From an uncultured Alphaproteobacteria bacterium (GTDB lineage Bacteria > Pseudomonadota > Alphaproteobacteria > HIMB59): DNA of 53,745 nucleotides. Location: contig CABWYP010000006.1 of the NCBI GenBank assembly GCA_902509695.1, positions 1 to 53,745 of the forward strand, in the 5' to 3' direction. Position 1 is the first letter of the stretch, and each line of letters begins with the position of its first letter. Position numbers and translations under genes: made by a program. The notes beneath the pieces are model-generated. The model did not search any database. It saw only the letters and a program-made list of their open reading frames with translations, and was not told the DNA's origin. Shown in pieces: positions 31,092 to 38,755 of this stretch.

Positions 31092-32014
31092 GAAATTTTT
31101 ATACTAAACTTACTTTCAATCTCTCTTACTTCTCTTAAAGATAATTTGTAGTTTGAAGGTTTGATTTTCTTATTTGCTAATTTGTCTTTTAAAAGCCTAG
31201 AACCCTCTTTAGATAATTGAAAAGAGTCGGAGCGATAATCTTCAAATGCCTCAAAAGTAAGTGGTACCCATTTTTTTAAAATCTCAACCATTTTTTCAGC
31301 GTAAATTTGAATTTCGTATTGGGCATGACTATCAGCTCGAAGTCTTAAAAAGTGCATTAAATTGTGAAGATCAATCTTCCAATACCATTGTGTATAATAG
31401 TTCAATGGCAATGTGGTTCTAGCTAATTCTCTAGCCAACCCCTCCCCCTCTACATACTCATCTTTATTGAGTAATTTTCCATTTAAAAGATTTTGATAAT
31501 CATCATAAAGTTGCTCTGAATTTTTTTTAATAAGATCTTGTGCCTGTTTAGCAAATTTTTTATCAAGGGTATTTGAGCGGCCTTGTTTATTTGTTGTTGA
31601 TTGTGATCCCAGTTGATCCATTTCAGGAATGTAAAATTCCTTATCTAGAACTGAATATCTTGCAGAATATTCATTTACATTAGCAGTTCTGTGTCGAATC
31701 CATTGTCTAGCAACAAAAATAGGGAGTTTTATATGAAACTTAATTTCACACATTTCAAAAGGGGTAGTATGCCAATGACTAAGTAAGTAGCGAATTAGGC
31801 CTCTGTCTTCTCTGAGTTTTTTTGTCCCTTCGCCGTAGGAGACCCTAGCAGCCTGTACTATTGATTGATCAGTGCCCATATAATCTATGACTCTGATAAA
31901 CCCGTGATCAAGAATAGGAATAGCTTTGTAGAGAATTTTTTCTATGGCGGGTGAAGTCGCTCTGGTTGTTTTAAATTCTTTGAATTTAGGAGTTTTTACT
32001 TTTTTTTTTGTCAT
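31088..32014 (-). CDS. thyX: Flavin-dependent thymidylate synthase ThyX
   Basis: A 308-residue FAD enzyme that methylates dUMP using methylene-tetrahydrofolate and NADPH. The ThyX motif is WIRHRTANVNEYSARYS near residues 101-117. Further marks are AARVSYGEGTK and the C-terminal DLHNLMHFLRLRADSHAQYEIQ with the substrate-binding arginine. Its presence suggests a thyA-free, streamlined genome. Its start faces the tmRNA gene. Confidence 0.96.
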   Translation of the reverse strand: MTKKKVKTPKFKEFKTTRATSPAIEKILYKAIPILDHGFIRVIDYMGTDQSIVQAARVSYGEGTKKLREDRGLIRYLLSHWHTTPFEMCEIKFHIKLPIFVARQWIRHRTANVNEYSARYSVLDKEFYIPEMDQLGSQSTTNKQGRSNTLDKKFAKQAQDLIKKNSEQLYDDYQNLLNGKLLNKDEYVEGEGLARELARTTLPLNYYTQWYWKIDLHNLMHFLRLRADSHAQYEIQIYAEKMVEILKKWVPLTFEAFEDYRSDSFQLSKEGSRLLKDKLANKKIKPSNYKLSLREVREIESKFSIKIS

Positions 32015-32069
32015 AAGTGTTTAAAGGATTCATTTATTAGATTATATTATCTTTGTTGTTTATCAACTA

Positions 32070-32309
32070 TAGCAATAAACGCTATATGTACTAGGTGTAT
32101 CGGACTCGGGGGCGGTACCCGACACCTCCACCAAAAATCTTCGGGGGTGATATAGGTTTGACGTGCTCTGAAGGATATAGTTTTTGCTCGTTTAAGTGTT
32201 TCTTCGATATAGAGACTTAAAGTAATTGCTAACGATAATGAATTAGCACTCGCTGCTTAATCTAATTAGGTAAGCGCGGCTTTGGGGCGGCCGGGCAACA
32301 GAACGCCCC
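32070..32309 (+). ncRNA. ssrA: tmRNA, two-piece circularly permuted (alphaproteobacterial) form
   Basis: The acceptor piece comes first and ends GGGCGGTACCCGACACCTCC-ACCA at 32133. After a short loop the coding piece begins GGGGGTG at 32143. The two ends pair as a 7-bp acceptor stem with the G3-U70 wobble needed for alanylation. The GATATAG segment near 32174 can pair with GCTATAT near 32080, holding the pieces together. The tag frame at 32228-32260 encodes ANDNELALAA then TAA, close to known alphaproteobacterial tags and ending in the ALAA degron. A GGGGCG/CGCCCC hairpin (32284-32309) closes the coding piece. Exact mature ends are not certain. Confidence 0.93.
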
Positions 32310-32311
32310 TT

Positions 32312-32685
32312 CTAATTCCCTATACCCAACTTTAATCTTGCTACTTGCATATTCTCTTCCGTGTCACTTAACTCCCATCCACTTGTCAACATACGACTAG
32401 TAAATTGTTTGTTATAAAGAAAAGGGATAATTAATTGAAAAAGACCGAATGTTACTACTGAGAATATAAAATGAAGAACACCAATTAAAATTTCACCCCG
32501 AAAAATTGGAACAAAAAAACTGAAAAAAAATAAGTCCAACAATAACCGATATAACCTGGTTTATTTAAACTAGAATTAGTATGCTTAAGGTTAATTTTCT
32601 TTTGGGTGCCCATAAAAACTAATCCTAATATTAATGGTGAGAAAAATATAAGGAGTATAATTAAAAAAATTATTGAAAATTCCAT
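32312..32685 (-). pseudogene. Frameshifted copy of the HrgC-like membrane protein gene at 36370-36744
   Basis: Two overlapping frames (32485-32685, then 32312-32542) together match the intact 124-residue protein at 36370-36744 from end to end, about nine in ten residues by eye. The break is in an A-run near 32521: this copy has one base fewer than the intact copy (g plus 8 a, against 9 a plus g). The result is early termination after TYFF. It may be a real pseudogene, a homopolymer sequencing error, or, less likely, a slippage site. It abuts the 3' end of the tmRNA gene. Confidence 0.85.
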
Positions 32686-32706
32686 TTTTAGAAATTTATA
32701 TAACTT

Positions 32707-34467
32707 CTAAATATCATCATCACTTACAGTCTTACTATCTTCTTCTTTAAGAATAGATTTAGATGCATTTGGAGATAAATAAATTAAATCATATTCATAA
32801 CCATAATTATTATATTTATTTCTTTTCATTGTATGATAAACGAGATTTCCAGTCTCAAGATTTTTAAACACTGTATTAACTGAAGCATCTCCAGTTAAAA
32901 TTTTAATATCATCGAAACTATTAAATAAATCAATCTCCTCTTTTGTTGGGAATCTTACGAGTTCATATTTTGCAGAATTAAGAAATTTACCAACAATTTC
33001 ATCATATATCACAAAACCCGACTCATCTTCAGAGTAATATGTGGCAAAATCCATTGAGTCCAATGATAAATCAACATTTTTTAGAATTATTTTATCTATA
33101 GTATCTTCTTTAGAAGTGTAAAAGTTTAATGATGTTTTTTTACCTCTAAAATCAATACAAGATGGTGCATCCCAATATCCAAGAGATTCACCCCAAGAAG
33201 TTTGGTCTGAAAATTCTGCTTGAGGACAAACTTGATTTACAACATTTTTAATTTGAGAAATATTCATGTCGAAATAGAAATCTTTATATCCACCTTTTGA
33301 CTCATCAACTGTTTTTTTAGTTTCTTGCTCCATGGTTTTTTTATCAAACTGGAGATCGAATTTTTGATAGTTTGACTGATAATATTGGTGTCTTGTTTCA
33401 TTACCTTGAGAGTCAACAGTCCAGTATCCTCTATCAGACTCTTCTTCATCAAGGCAAAATAACATCGTCCCTTGATCACTATTGTCGCTAAATTTTTTTA
33501 CAATTAAATGATTAACATAAACTCCGTCAGACAGACTCCCACCTTGAACTTCTGCAACCTGAACTAATAAGTTATTGTCCATAAGAGTCCATCCTTTGAC
33601 ATAACCATTAAGATTGCCCTCAGCAAAAATCCACTCAAACTCTCCCCTGCCTTCTCCATTTTGAGTCCTATAAATATCGTTAACTTCTAATAAATTTACA
33701 TTTCTACTTTTACACTCTGGACAAATAAAAGTTTTTTTTTCAGAAATTATTTTGTTTTTAACTTCAAGATATTCCTGTCCTCCTAAAAAATTACCAGTAA
33801 CATTCTTATCAAAACCTGAAAGATAATCGTATTTTGAAAGTGCTCTTTTGCAAATTTTACTGTTTTCATCTGAGTCCGATATTTCTGAGTCCGATGTTAA
33901 TGAACTTGTATCATTATTTGTTGTCTCATTATTTTTTTGGACAACTACATTTGCTTCGTTGCTAAAGTATTCATAAACAATTGGATCACCACCATTCCAA
34001 CTTATTTTAGCATTATCTTTGTTTAAACTAATAATGTCTTTATATTGAGTGCCTTCTATATCCATAGTTGTTGAAACTTTTGAAAATTGACTCAAATCAT
34101 CAGAGATATTTTTAAAATTTCCCATGTATTTGGTCTCATTTGAGTCCTCAGAGCAAAAATAGATTAATTGAAATTCATTTCCTTCATAAAATTTATATTG
34201 CGCAGATGCATGTCCACACCCATTAAAATAATCCTTGCTCTTTAAATCTATTTCAACAGGATAATTATCAAAATTATTATCATTTGTTGAAGTTTCTAAT
34301 TCTAATTCTGTTTCTGTTTCTTCTGACTTAGAATTGTCTTGAACGACTTTTTCTAATTCTTTAGTAACATCTCCTAGAGCATCTGTTAAACCTTCAACTG
34401 AAAGTTCTAATGAATAAGATTTTGACGATAAAATTAAGAATAAAAAAATGGATAATAATATTTTCAT
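32707..34467 (-). CDS. Large exported acidic protein, function unknown
   Basis: A 586-residue protein I do not recognise. It has a signal peptide (1-19, ending KSYS), then a Glu/Ser/Thr-rich linker (45-66) and a second Asp/Ser-rich one (178-203). Cysteines are few and paired: a C-P-E-C at 249-252 and C84, C105, C338, C414 and C437, suggesting disulphides or a metal knuckle. Several segments look like beta-rich repeats (FYFCSED, MLFCLDEEESDRGYW, LIYLSPN). The last third (395-570) could be a separate domain. It lies inside the island bracketed by the duplicated membrane-protein gene and has its own 259-nt upstream gap. Confidence 0.75.
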   Translation of the reverse strand: MKILLSIFLFLILSSKSYSLELSVEGLTDALGDVTKELEKVVQDNSKSEETETELELETSTNDNNFDNYPVEIDLKSKDYFNGCGHASAQYKFYEGNEFQLIYFCSEDSNETKYMGNFKNISDDLSQFSKVSTTMDIEGTQYKDIISLNKDNAKISWNGGDPIVYEYFSNEANVVVQKNNETTNNDTSSLTSDSEISDSDENSKICKRALSKYDYLSGFDKNVTGNFLGGQEYLEVKNKIISEKKTFICPECKSRNVNLLEVNDIYRTQNGEGRGEFEWIFAEGNLNGYVKGWTLMDNNLLVQVAEVQGGSLSDGVYVNHLIVKKFSDNSDQGTMLFCLDEEESDRGYWTVDSQGNETRHQYYQSNYQKFDLQFDKKTMEQETKKTVDESKGGYKDFYFDMNISQIKNVVNQVCPQAEFSDQTSWGESLGYWDAPSCIDFRGKKTSLNFYTSKEDTIDKIILKNVDLSLDSMDFATYYSEDESGFVIYDEIVGKFLNSAKYELVRFPTKEEIDLFNSFDDIKILTGDASVNTVFKNLETGNLVYHTMKRNKYNNYGYEYDLIYLSPNASKSILKEEDSKTVSDDDI

Positions 34468-34726
34468 GTATAATATTTTAAATTAGTTTTTGGTCAAAAT
34501 AAATTATATTTTGAGTTATTTTCACCTCTTATAACTACGAAGAACCAAAACAAGAAATCTAACAAATAGCGAAAACTTACTACGAAGTTTCTACGAAGAA
34601 GTTTCCAAAAGTCCTTATTTTCTGTTAATAGTAATTAAGTGGTCGTTCTACAGAACGCCCCATTTTATAATTTCCCTTTGCTTACTAGTTTTATAATTAG
34701 TAAATATAATTTATGAAATATAAATT
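34468..34726. other. Intergenic region with CTACGAAG repeats and a copy of the tmRNA 3' end
   Basis: This 259-nt gap separates divergent genes. CTACGAAG occurs at 34535, 34580 and 34591. At 34651-34662 it carries ACAGAACGCCCC, identical to the last 12 nt of the tmRNA coding piece (32298-32309), followed in both places by an AT-rich stretch containing AATT(T)CCCT. It looks like a remnant of an attachment site. No open reading frame of note. Confidence 0.5.
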
Positions 34727-35497
34727 ATGAAAAAAAATATAGTAATTGACGATTTTGGAAGAACCCCGCAAGTTTCGAAAACTATATTAAAAGTTATAAA
34801 CGATATTCCAAACATAAACGAAGTTGCTGTTATGTTAGATTTTGTAAACTCATCTTTTCACAATAAATTAAAATTAATCAAAATTAAAAAATCACTACAC
34901 TTAAATTTGACTGATAATATTCATATTGAAGACGTAGGAAAAAATTTAAGTTTCATACAATTGGTTTTTTTATCAAAGAACAAAAGGGTATTTGTTTATA
35001 AAGAAATAAATTCTCAAATTAAAAAATTTCAAAAATTATATAAGTTAACTCAAATTTCAATAAATGGTCATGAGCATGTGCATACTATTCCATGGATTTA
35101 TAAATATTTATATAATAATAAAGATGTTAAAAGTATTAGGTATGTAAATGAAAAATTTTTATTTGTGTTCAAAAAAATTAAATTTTTTGAATTAACAAGA
35201 AACTGCATTGCATATAGTATTGTAAAAATATTTAATATTTTAAACAAAAAAAGAAGTAATAAAAAATTTTTTGGATTGCTTTATACAAACCATATGTGCA
35301 AAAAAGTTTACAACAAAATAATTAAAAATTACTCTAATTCTAATTTAGAAATACTTTTTCATCCAGGGAAAGCAAATAAAAATGAAATAAATTATTTTTC
35401 AAATAAAAAATATTATAAATATTTTGTTTCAAATAATAGATTAAATGAACTAAAAGAATTATATGAAATTAAAAAAAATTTTAATAATTATAGATGA
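34727..35497 (+). CDS. YdjC/ChbG-like carbohydrate deacetylase
   Basis: A 256-residue protein with the marks of the YdjC/ChbG family of metal-dependent sugar deacetylases: IDDFGR at residues 7-12 (metal-binding Asp), SLHLNLTDN at 56-64 and NGHEHVHTIPW at 113-123 with the His cluster. These enzymes remove an acetyl group from N-acetylated sugars such as chitobiose. No signal peptide is visible, so it should act in the cytoplasm. The base composition is much more AT-rich than neighbouring core genes, with many Lys, Asn and Ile codons, which points to transfer. The last 35 nt overlap the formyltransferase gene. Confidence 0.78.
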   Translation: MKKNIVIDDFGRTPQVSKTILKVINDIPNINEVAVMLDFVNSSFHNKLKLIKIKKSLHLNLTDNIHIEDVGKNLSFIQLVFLSKNKRVFVYKEINSQIKKFQKLYKLTQISINGHEHVHTIPWIYKYLYNNKDVKSIRYVNEKFLFVFKKIKFFELTRNCIAYSIVKIFNILNKKRSNKKFFGLLYTNHMCKKVYNKIIKNYSNSNLEILFHPGKANKNEINYFSNKKYYKYFVSNNRLNELKELYEIKKNFNNYR

Positions 35498-36242
35498 AAC
35501 AAATTTTTACCACCCTAAATTTTTTTATGATTTATATAAAAAATTAAAATCAAAAAATTATAAAATATCTGTTGGACTAATAACAAAAGTTAAAGAAAAA
35601 AATTCTATTGAGAAATATCTGTTTAAAAATATTTTAAAACTTAATTTAAAGGAAATTATTAAACTAGTAACAAAAAAAATTTTTTTTACTTTAGCAAAAA
35701 AAATTTGCAGTAAATATAATATTTTTTTTAGTGTAAAATCTGCAATTTTAAAACTAAATATAAAATTCTTTGAAATTAAATATGATATAAATAAAACAAA
35801 ATACTTAAACAAAATTGCTAAAATTGAACCTGATTTAATAATTTCAAGTTGCTCTTTAATATTTAAAAAAAAAATTTTATTGTTACCTAAATTTGGTTGT
35901 ATTAATAGACATTCATCCTTGTTGCCTTCAAATGGAGGAGTCTATCCAGTTTTTCATTCAATTTCAAAAGGTGAAAAATATTCAGGTGTAACTATACATT
36001 GTATGACATCTAAAATAGATCAGGGCAAAATTTTAGCACAAAAAAAAATTTTTAATAAAGATAATAATTTATCAAAAATTTATAAAGATTGTTTTGCAAA
36101 CAGTGCCCAGCTAATAGTTATAGCAATTGATAATTTAGTTAATAAAAAGTTTTTAAAAGTAAAACATAATAAAAGTTATAATTCATTTCCAAATAATGAT
36201 GATTGGAAACTATTTAGAAAAAATAATGGTAAATTTATCTAA
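35463..36242 (+). CDS. Formyltransferase-family protein (sugar N-formyltransferase-like)
   Basis: A 259-residue protein with a formyl-transferase core like that of methionyl-tRNA formyltransferase and sugar N-formyltransferases. The catalytic set is visible: N148 and H150 in CINRHSSLLPSNGG, and D186 in SKIDQGKIL, with GVTIHCM between. The C-terminal tRNA-binding domain of Fmt is absent, so a sugar amine is the more likely acceptor, with formyl-tetrahydrofolate as donor. The first 110 residues are diverged and very Lys/Ile-rich. It overlaps the deacetylase gene by 35 nt. After the stop the same frame stays open for 31 charged codons. Confidence 0.78.
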   Translation: MKLKKILIIIDETNFYHPKFFYDLYKKLKSKNYKISVGLITKVKEKNSIEKYLFKNILKLNLKEIIKLVTKKIFFTLAKKICSKYNIFFSVKSAILKLNIKFFEIKYDINKTKYLNKIAKIEPDLIISSCSLIFKKKILLLPKFGCINRHSSLLPSNGGVYPVFHSISKGEKYSGVTIHCMTSKIDQGKILAQKKIFNKDNNLSKIYKDCFANSAQLIVIAIDNLVNKKFLKVKHNKSYNSFPNNDDWKLFRKNNGKFI

Positions 36243-36338
36243 TACAACGAAGACAACGAAGTCAGAAAAGAAAGTGAAAAGAAAATAGAGCAATATGACA
36301 ACGAAGAAGACAACGAAGAAATTCCAATTAGTAAGTAA
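36243..36338 (+). repeat. ACAACGAAG repeats in an open frame following the formyltransferase stop
   Basis: The 9-mer ACAACGAAG occurs at 36244, 36253 (exact tandem), 36298 and 36310. In the frame of the preceding gene, directly after its TAA, there are 31 sense codons (YNEDNEVRKESEKKIEQYDN and onward) before the next TAA at 36336-36338. The stretch is highly charged. It could be a lost C-terminal tail, the end of an older gene replaced by the cassette, or chance. Confidence 0.5.
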
Positions 36339-36369
36339 AAGAGGCGAACTGGAAAAAGATCTACCCTTT

Positions 36370-36744
36370 TTAATTTCCTATACCTAACCTAAGTCTTGCC
36401 ACTTGCATATTTTCTTCTGTATCACTTAATTCCCATCCTGACGTTAACATACGACTTGTAAATTGCTTATTATAAAGAAAAGGGATTATAAGTTGAAAAA
36501 GACCAAAAGTAACTACTGAAAAAATTAAATGAAGGACACCTATCAAAATTTCACCACGAAAAATAGGAACAAAAAAACTAAAAAAAAAGTAAGTCCAACA
36601 ATATCCAAAATAACCTGGTTTATTCAAACCTGAATTGGAATGCTTCAAATTAATCTTCTTTTGAGCGCCCATAAATATTAAGCCTAAAATTAATGGAGAA
36701 AAAAATACTAATATTATAATTAGAAATACTATTGAATATTCCAT
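36370..36744 (-). CDS. HrgC-like membrane protein, intact copy
   Basis: A 124-residue protein with an N-terminal membrane helix (about 5-25), a short basic loop (KKINLKHSN), then two more hydrophobic segments around 50-95 and a soluble acidic tail. The motif GYCWTYFFFSFFVPIFRGE resembles the small membrane-protein family that includes HrgC, whose role is not well defined. A frameshifted copy in the same orientation lies at 32312-32685, next to the tmRNA. The two bracket the island genes. Confidence 0.75.
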   Translation of the reverse strand: MEYSIVFLIIILVFFSPLILGLIFMGAQKKINLKHSNSGLNKPGYFGYCWTYFFFSFFVPIFRGEILIGVLHLIFSVVTFGLFQLIIPFLYNKQFTSRMLTSGWELSDTEENMQVARLRLGIGN

Positions 36745-36793
36745 TTGTTAAAAATTATGAAATTATATTAACTTGGTCAATATCTTATCAATA

Positions 36794-38098
36794 CTAAACT
36801 TCAGATCTTGCTCTAAATCTTTCATAAATTAGTCTTGTTTTAACCCCTAAATCTAAAAAAGGATTGGGAGGTAACCAGGTAGGCTTACTCCTAGCCTCAA
36901 TGATTTTAATTTCATCTGTAGACTCATTACTAGCTTTAATTGCGATTTGTTCGCCAAATAGTGTTCCAACTCCAATACCTGATCCATTATAGCAACCAGC
37001 AACAAAAATATTTTCTTGAATTTTTTCAAAAATTTGAGAACTGTTTCTTGTTCTTGAAACAACACCCGACCATGAAGATTGAATAATGTCATTAGGTAAT
37101 TGTGGGAATCTTTTTTTTATTCCAACATTTTGATTTGTAGATCTCTTAAGCAAATATGATTTTGACATTTTAAAGGGATTATGTACTTCAGCGGTATTTC
37201 TTATAAGAATTCTTCTATCTTTTGTCATTCTGACAGTAGCTCCCATCGGTTTTACAGGCAATACACCCCATTCATTTGGTTTCCCAATAGATTCAAATTC
37301 TTTATCAGTCAGAGACCTGGTCATACTTGCGGTTAAAGTAATAGGAAAGTTATAATTTTTTTTGATACCAAGTGATTTTAAAAAACCATTAGTGGCAAAT
37401 ATAATTTTATTTGTTTTAATAGAGCCATTCTTAAAATTACAGTTCACTCTATCATTGCTCTTTTCCCAGCTTAATAGACAAGAATTTTCATAAAGTTTGA
37501 CATTTTCAGGTAGTGTATCAATCATAGCTCTTACTAGTTTCCCTGGGTGTAGCAATATCCCTCCCGTCGTATGTAGGGCAATATTATAAAAACTAGTACC
37601 CAATCTTTTTGTAATTTCTTTGTTGGTTAATAGAGTGTGTTTAAAGCCCAATTGTGAGAGAGTTTCTGAAAAATTTTCTAAAATTTTTTTGTCTTCTATC
37701 TTTGAGGATGCGAAATACTTACCACATTCATTCCATTCACACTCAACTTGATATTCTTTAATAAATTTTTTTACTACTTCTATTCCTAATTTATAAATAT
37801 CTGTTTTTTTTTTATAATTCTCTAACTCTTTATTGGAATTAAAACCGTCATTAAGAGTTGTATCCACTAAATAACCAGAGTTTCTTGAACTTGCACCTTC
37901 GCCTGCTAATTGAGCATCAACTAATAATATTTTTTGGTTAGGATATATTTGACCTAATTTTCTAGCAGCAGATAAACCGGTATATCCGGCGCCAATTATA
38001 AGCCAGTCACAATTTAAATTTGAGGTAATAGTTTTAACATTACTTCTTGGAGTTAAATCATTAACCCAACTACATTTATTATCGTTTATAACTTGCAT
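36794..38098 (-). CDS. FAD-dependent amine oxidoreductase (PuuB/DadA-like)
   Basis: A 434-residue oxidoreductase of the DAO superfamily. The FAD-binding dinucleotide fold is DWLIIGAGYTGLSAARKLG near residues 33-51, followed by GEGASSRNSGYLVD, which is characteristic of gamma-glutamylputrescine oxidase and related amine or amino-acid oxidases. The C-terminal VAGCYNGSGIGVGTLFGE completes the FAD site. The PuuC-like aldehyde dehydrogenase near 53 kb makes polyamine catabolism a reasonable guess, but the substrate is not shown. Confidence 0.85.
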   Translation of the reverse strand: MQVINDNKCSWVNDLTPRSNVKTITSNLNCDWLIIGAGYTGLSAARKLGQIYPNQKILLVDAQLAGEGASSRNSGYLVDTTLNDGFNSNKELENYKKKTDIYKLGIEVVKKFIKEYQVECEWNECGKYFASSKIEDKKILENFSETLSQLGFKHTLLTNKEITKRLGTSFYNIALHTTGGILLHPGKLVRAMIDTLPENVKLYENSCLLSWEKSNDRVNCNFKNGSIKTNKIIFATNGFLKSLGIKKNYNFPITLTASMTRSLTDKEFESIGKPNEWGVLPVKPMGATVRMTKDRRILIRNTAEVHNPFKMSKSYLLKRSTNQNVGIKKRFPQLPNDIIQSSWSGVVSRTRNSSQIFEKIQENIFVAGCYNGSGIGVGTLFGEQIAIKASNESTDEIKIIEARSKPTWLPPNPFLDLGVKTRLIYERFRARSEV

Positions 38099-38434
38099 TA
38101 AATATATTTAATCTAATAAAATAACAATTGTAACTAGATGATAAAGTCAATTTTCATATGTATCCTTATTATGTTCATAATAGAACTTATCTTTTATTAC
38201 GGTAGAAGAGATCAATTTTGGAAGCACTTAAGAAATAGAATAATTTACTATATTGTTTGTGTTGTTGTGATCATTCTGTTTATTTAGACATTAAATTATA
38301 TCCATAACACTGAACACTTTTATGATACGCGTTCCAAAATAACCATGAAAGATTTGCATATAGTTATTTTAATAAATTTGATTAATTTTAAACAATTCTA
38401 GTCTACAATAGATGAATAAATTGGAGGAATTATT
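38099..38434. other. 336-nt gap: one possible small gene and the leader of the four-gene module
   Basis: Between the FAD oxidoreductase and the divergent module. It contains a 49-codon frame (38138-38287, listed separately) and then about 145 nt of leader. TACAAT at 38404-38409 is a fair -10 element; the best -35 candidate (TTGATT at 38378) is at a poor 20-nt spacing. A strong ribosome binding site GGAGGAAT (near 38422) precedes the start at 38435. No clear hairpin. Confidence 0.4.
38138..38287 (+). CDS. Possible small membrane protein (49 aa)
   Basis: An open frame MIKSIFICILIMFIIELIFY with a second hydrophobic stretch (about 35-49) after a basic loop GRRDQFWKHLRNR. This gives two membrane helices around a charged hairpin, a plausible small inner-membrane protein. 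There is no good ribosome binding site and no recognised family. It fills the gap between divergent genes. Confidence 0.4.
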   Translation: MIKSIFICILIMFIIELIFYYGRRDQFWKHLRNRIIYYIVCVVVIILFI

Positions 38435-38734
38435 ATGGAAAAAGTAATGCTTGCTATTGGTAAGTTTAAAGAAGGGGAAGGTCATTTCGAAAAGTTTATG
38501 GGTTTTATGCAATCAGAAGAAGGTATGGCTGAGAGAAGAAAAGTTGCTCATGTTGAGAAAACTGTTCCAGGAATTTTACCTGATAAAAGTGGCGTGATGT
38601 TCAAAGTCCACGTACATGATGAACAAGCTATGAAGGAATTCGTCTCAGGGAGAAATCCAGCCATGAAGCCAATATATGACGAGTGTGTTGAAAGCATTCA
38701 ACTTTTTGAGCTTTCAGAAGTAGATATAAGTTAA
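38435..38734 (+). CDS. Small conserved-looking protein of unknown function
   Basis: A 99-residue soluble protein. The pattern (beta start KVMLAIGKF, a long helix with FEKFMGFMQSEEGMAERRK, central strand GVMFKVHVHDE, second helix, final strand SIQLFEL) suggests a dimeric alpha/beta-barrel (ferredoxin-like) fold of the kind seen in small monooxygenases and stress proteins, but I do not recognise the family. GGAGGAAT lies 6-7 nt before the ATG, an unusually strong site for this genome, so expression may be high. First of four closely spaced small genes. Confidence 0.75.
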   Translation: MEKVMLAIGKFKEGEGHFEKFMGFMQSEEGMAERRKVAHVEKTVPGILPDKSGVMFKVHVHDEQAMKEFVSGRNPAMKPIYDECVESIQLFELSEVDIS

Positions 38735-38755
38735 TTAAATTTTTAGGAGATAAAA

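Noticed and set aside
33264-33479. 71-codon frame inside the 586-residue protein gene
   Set aside because: It is a shifted frame within a longer frame that has a signal peptide and normal composition.
36244-36318. Possible CRISPR-like array from the ACAACGAAG repeats
   Set aside because: Units are only 9 nt with irregular spacing, and no cas genes are present.
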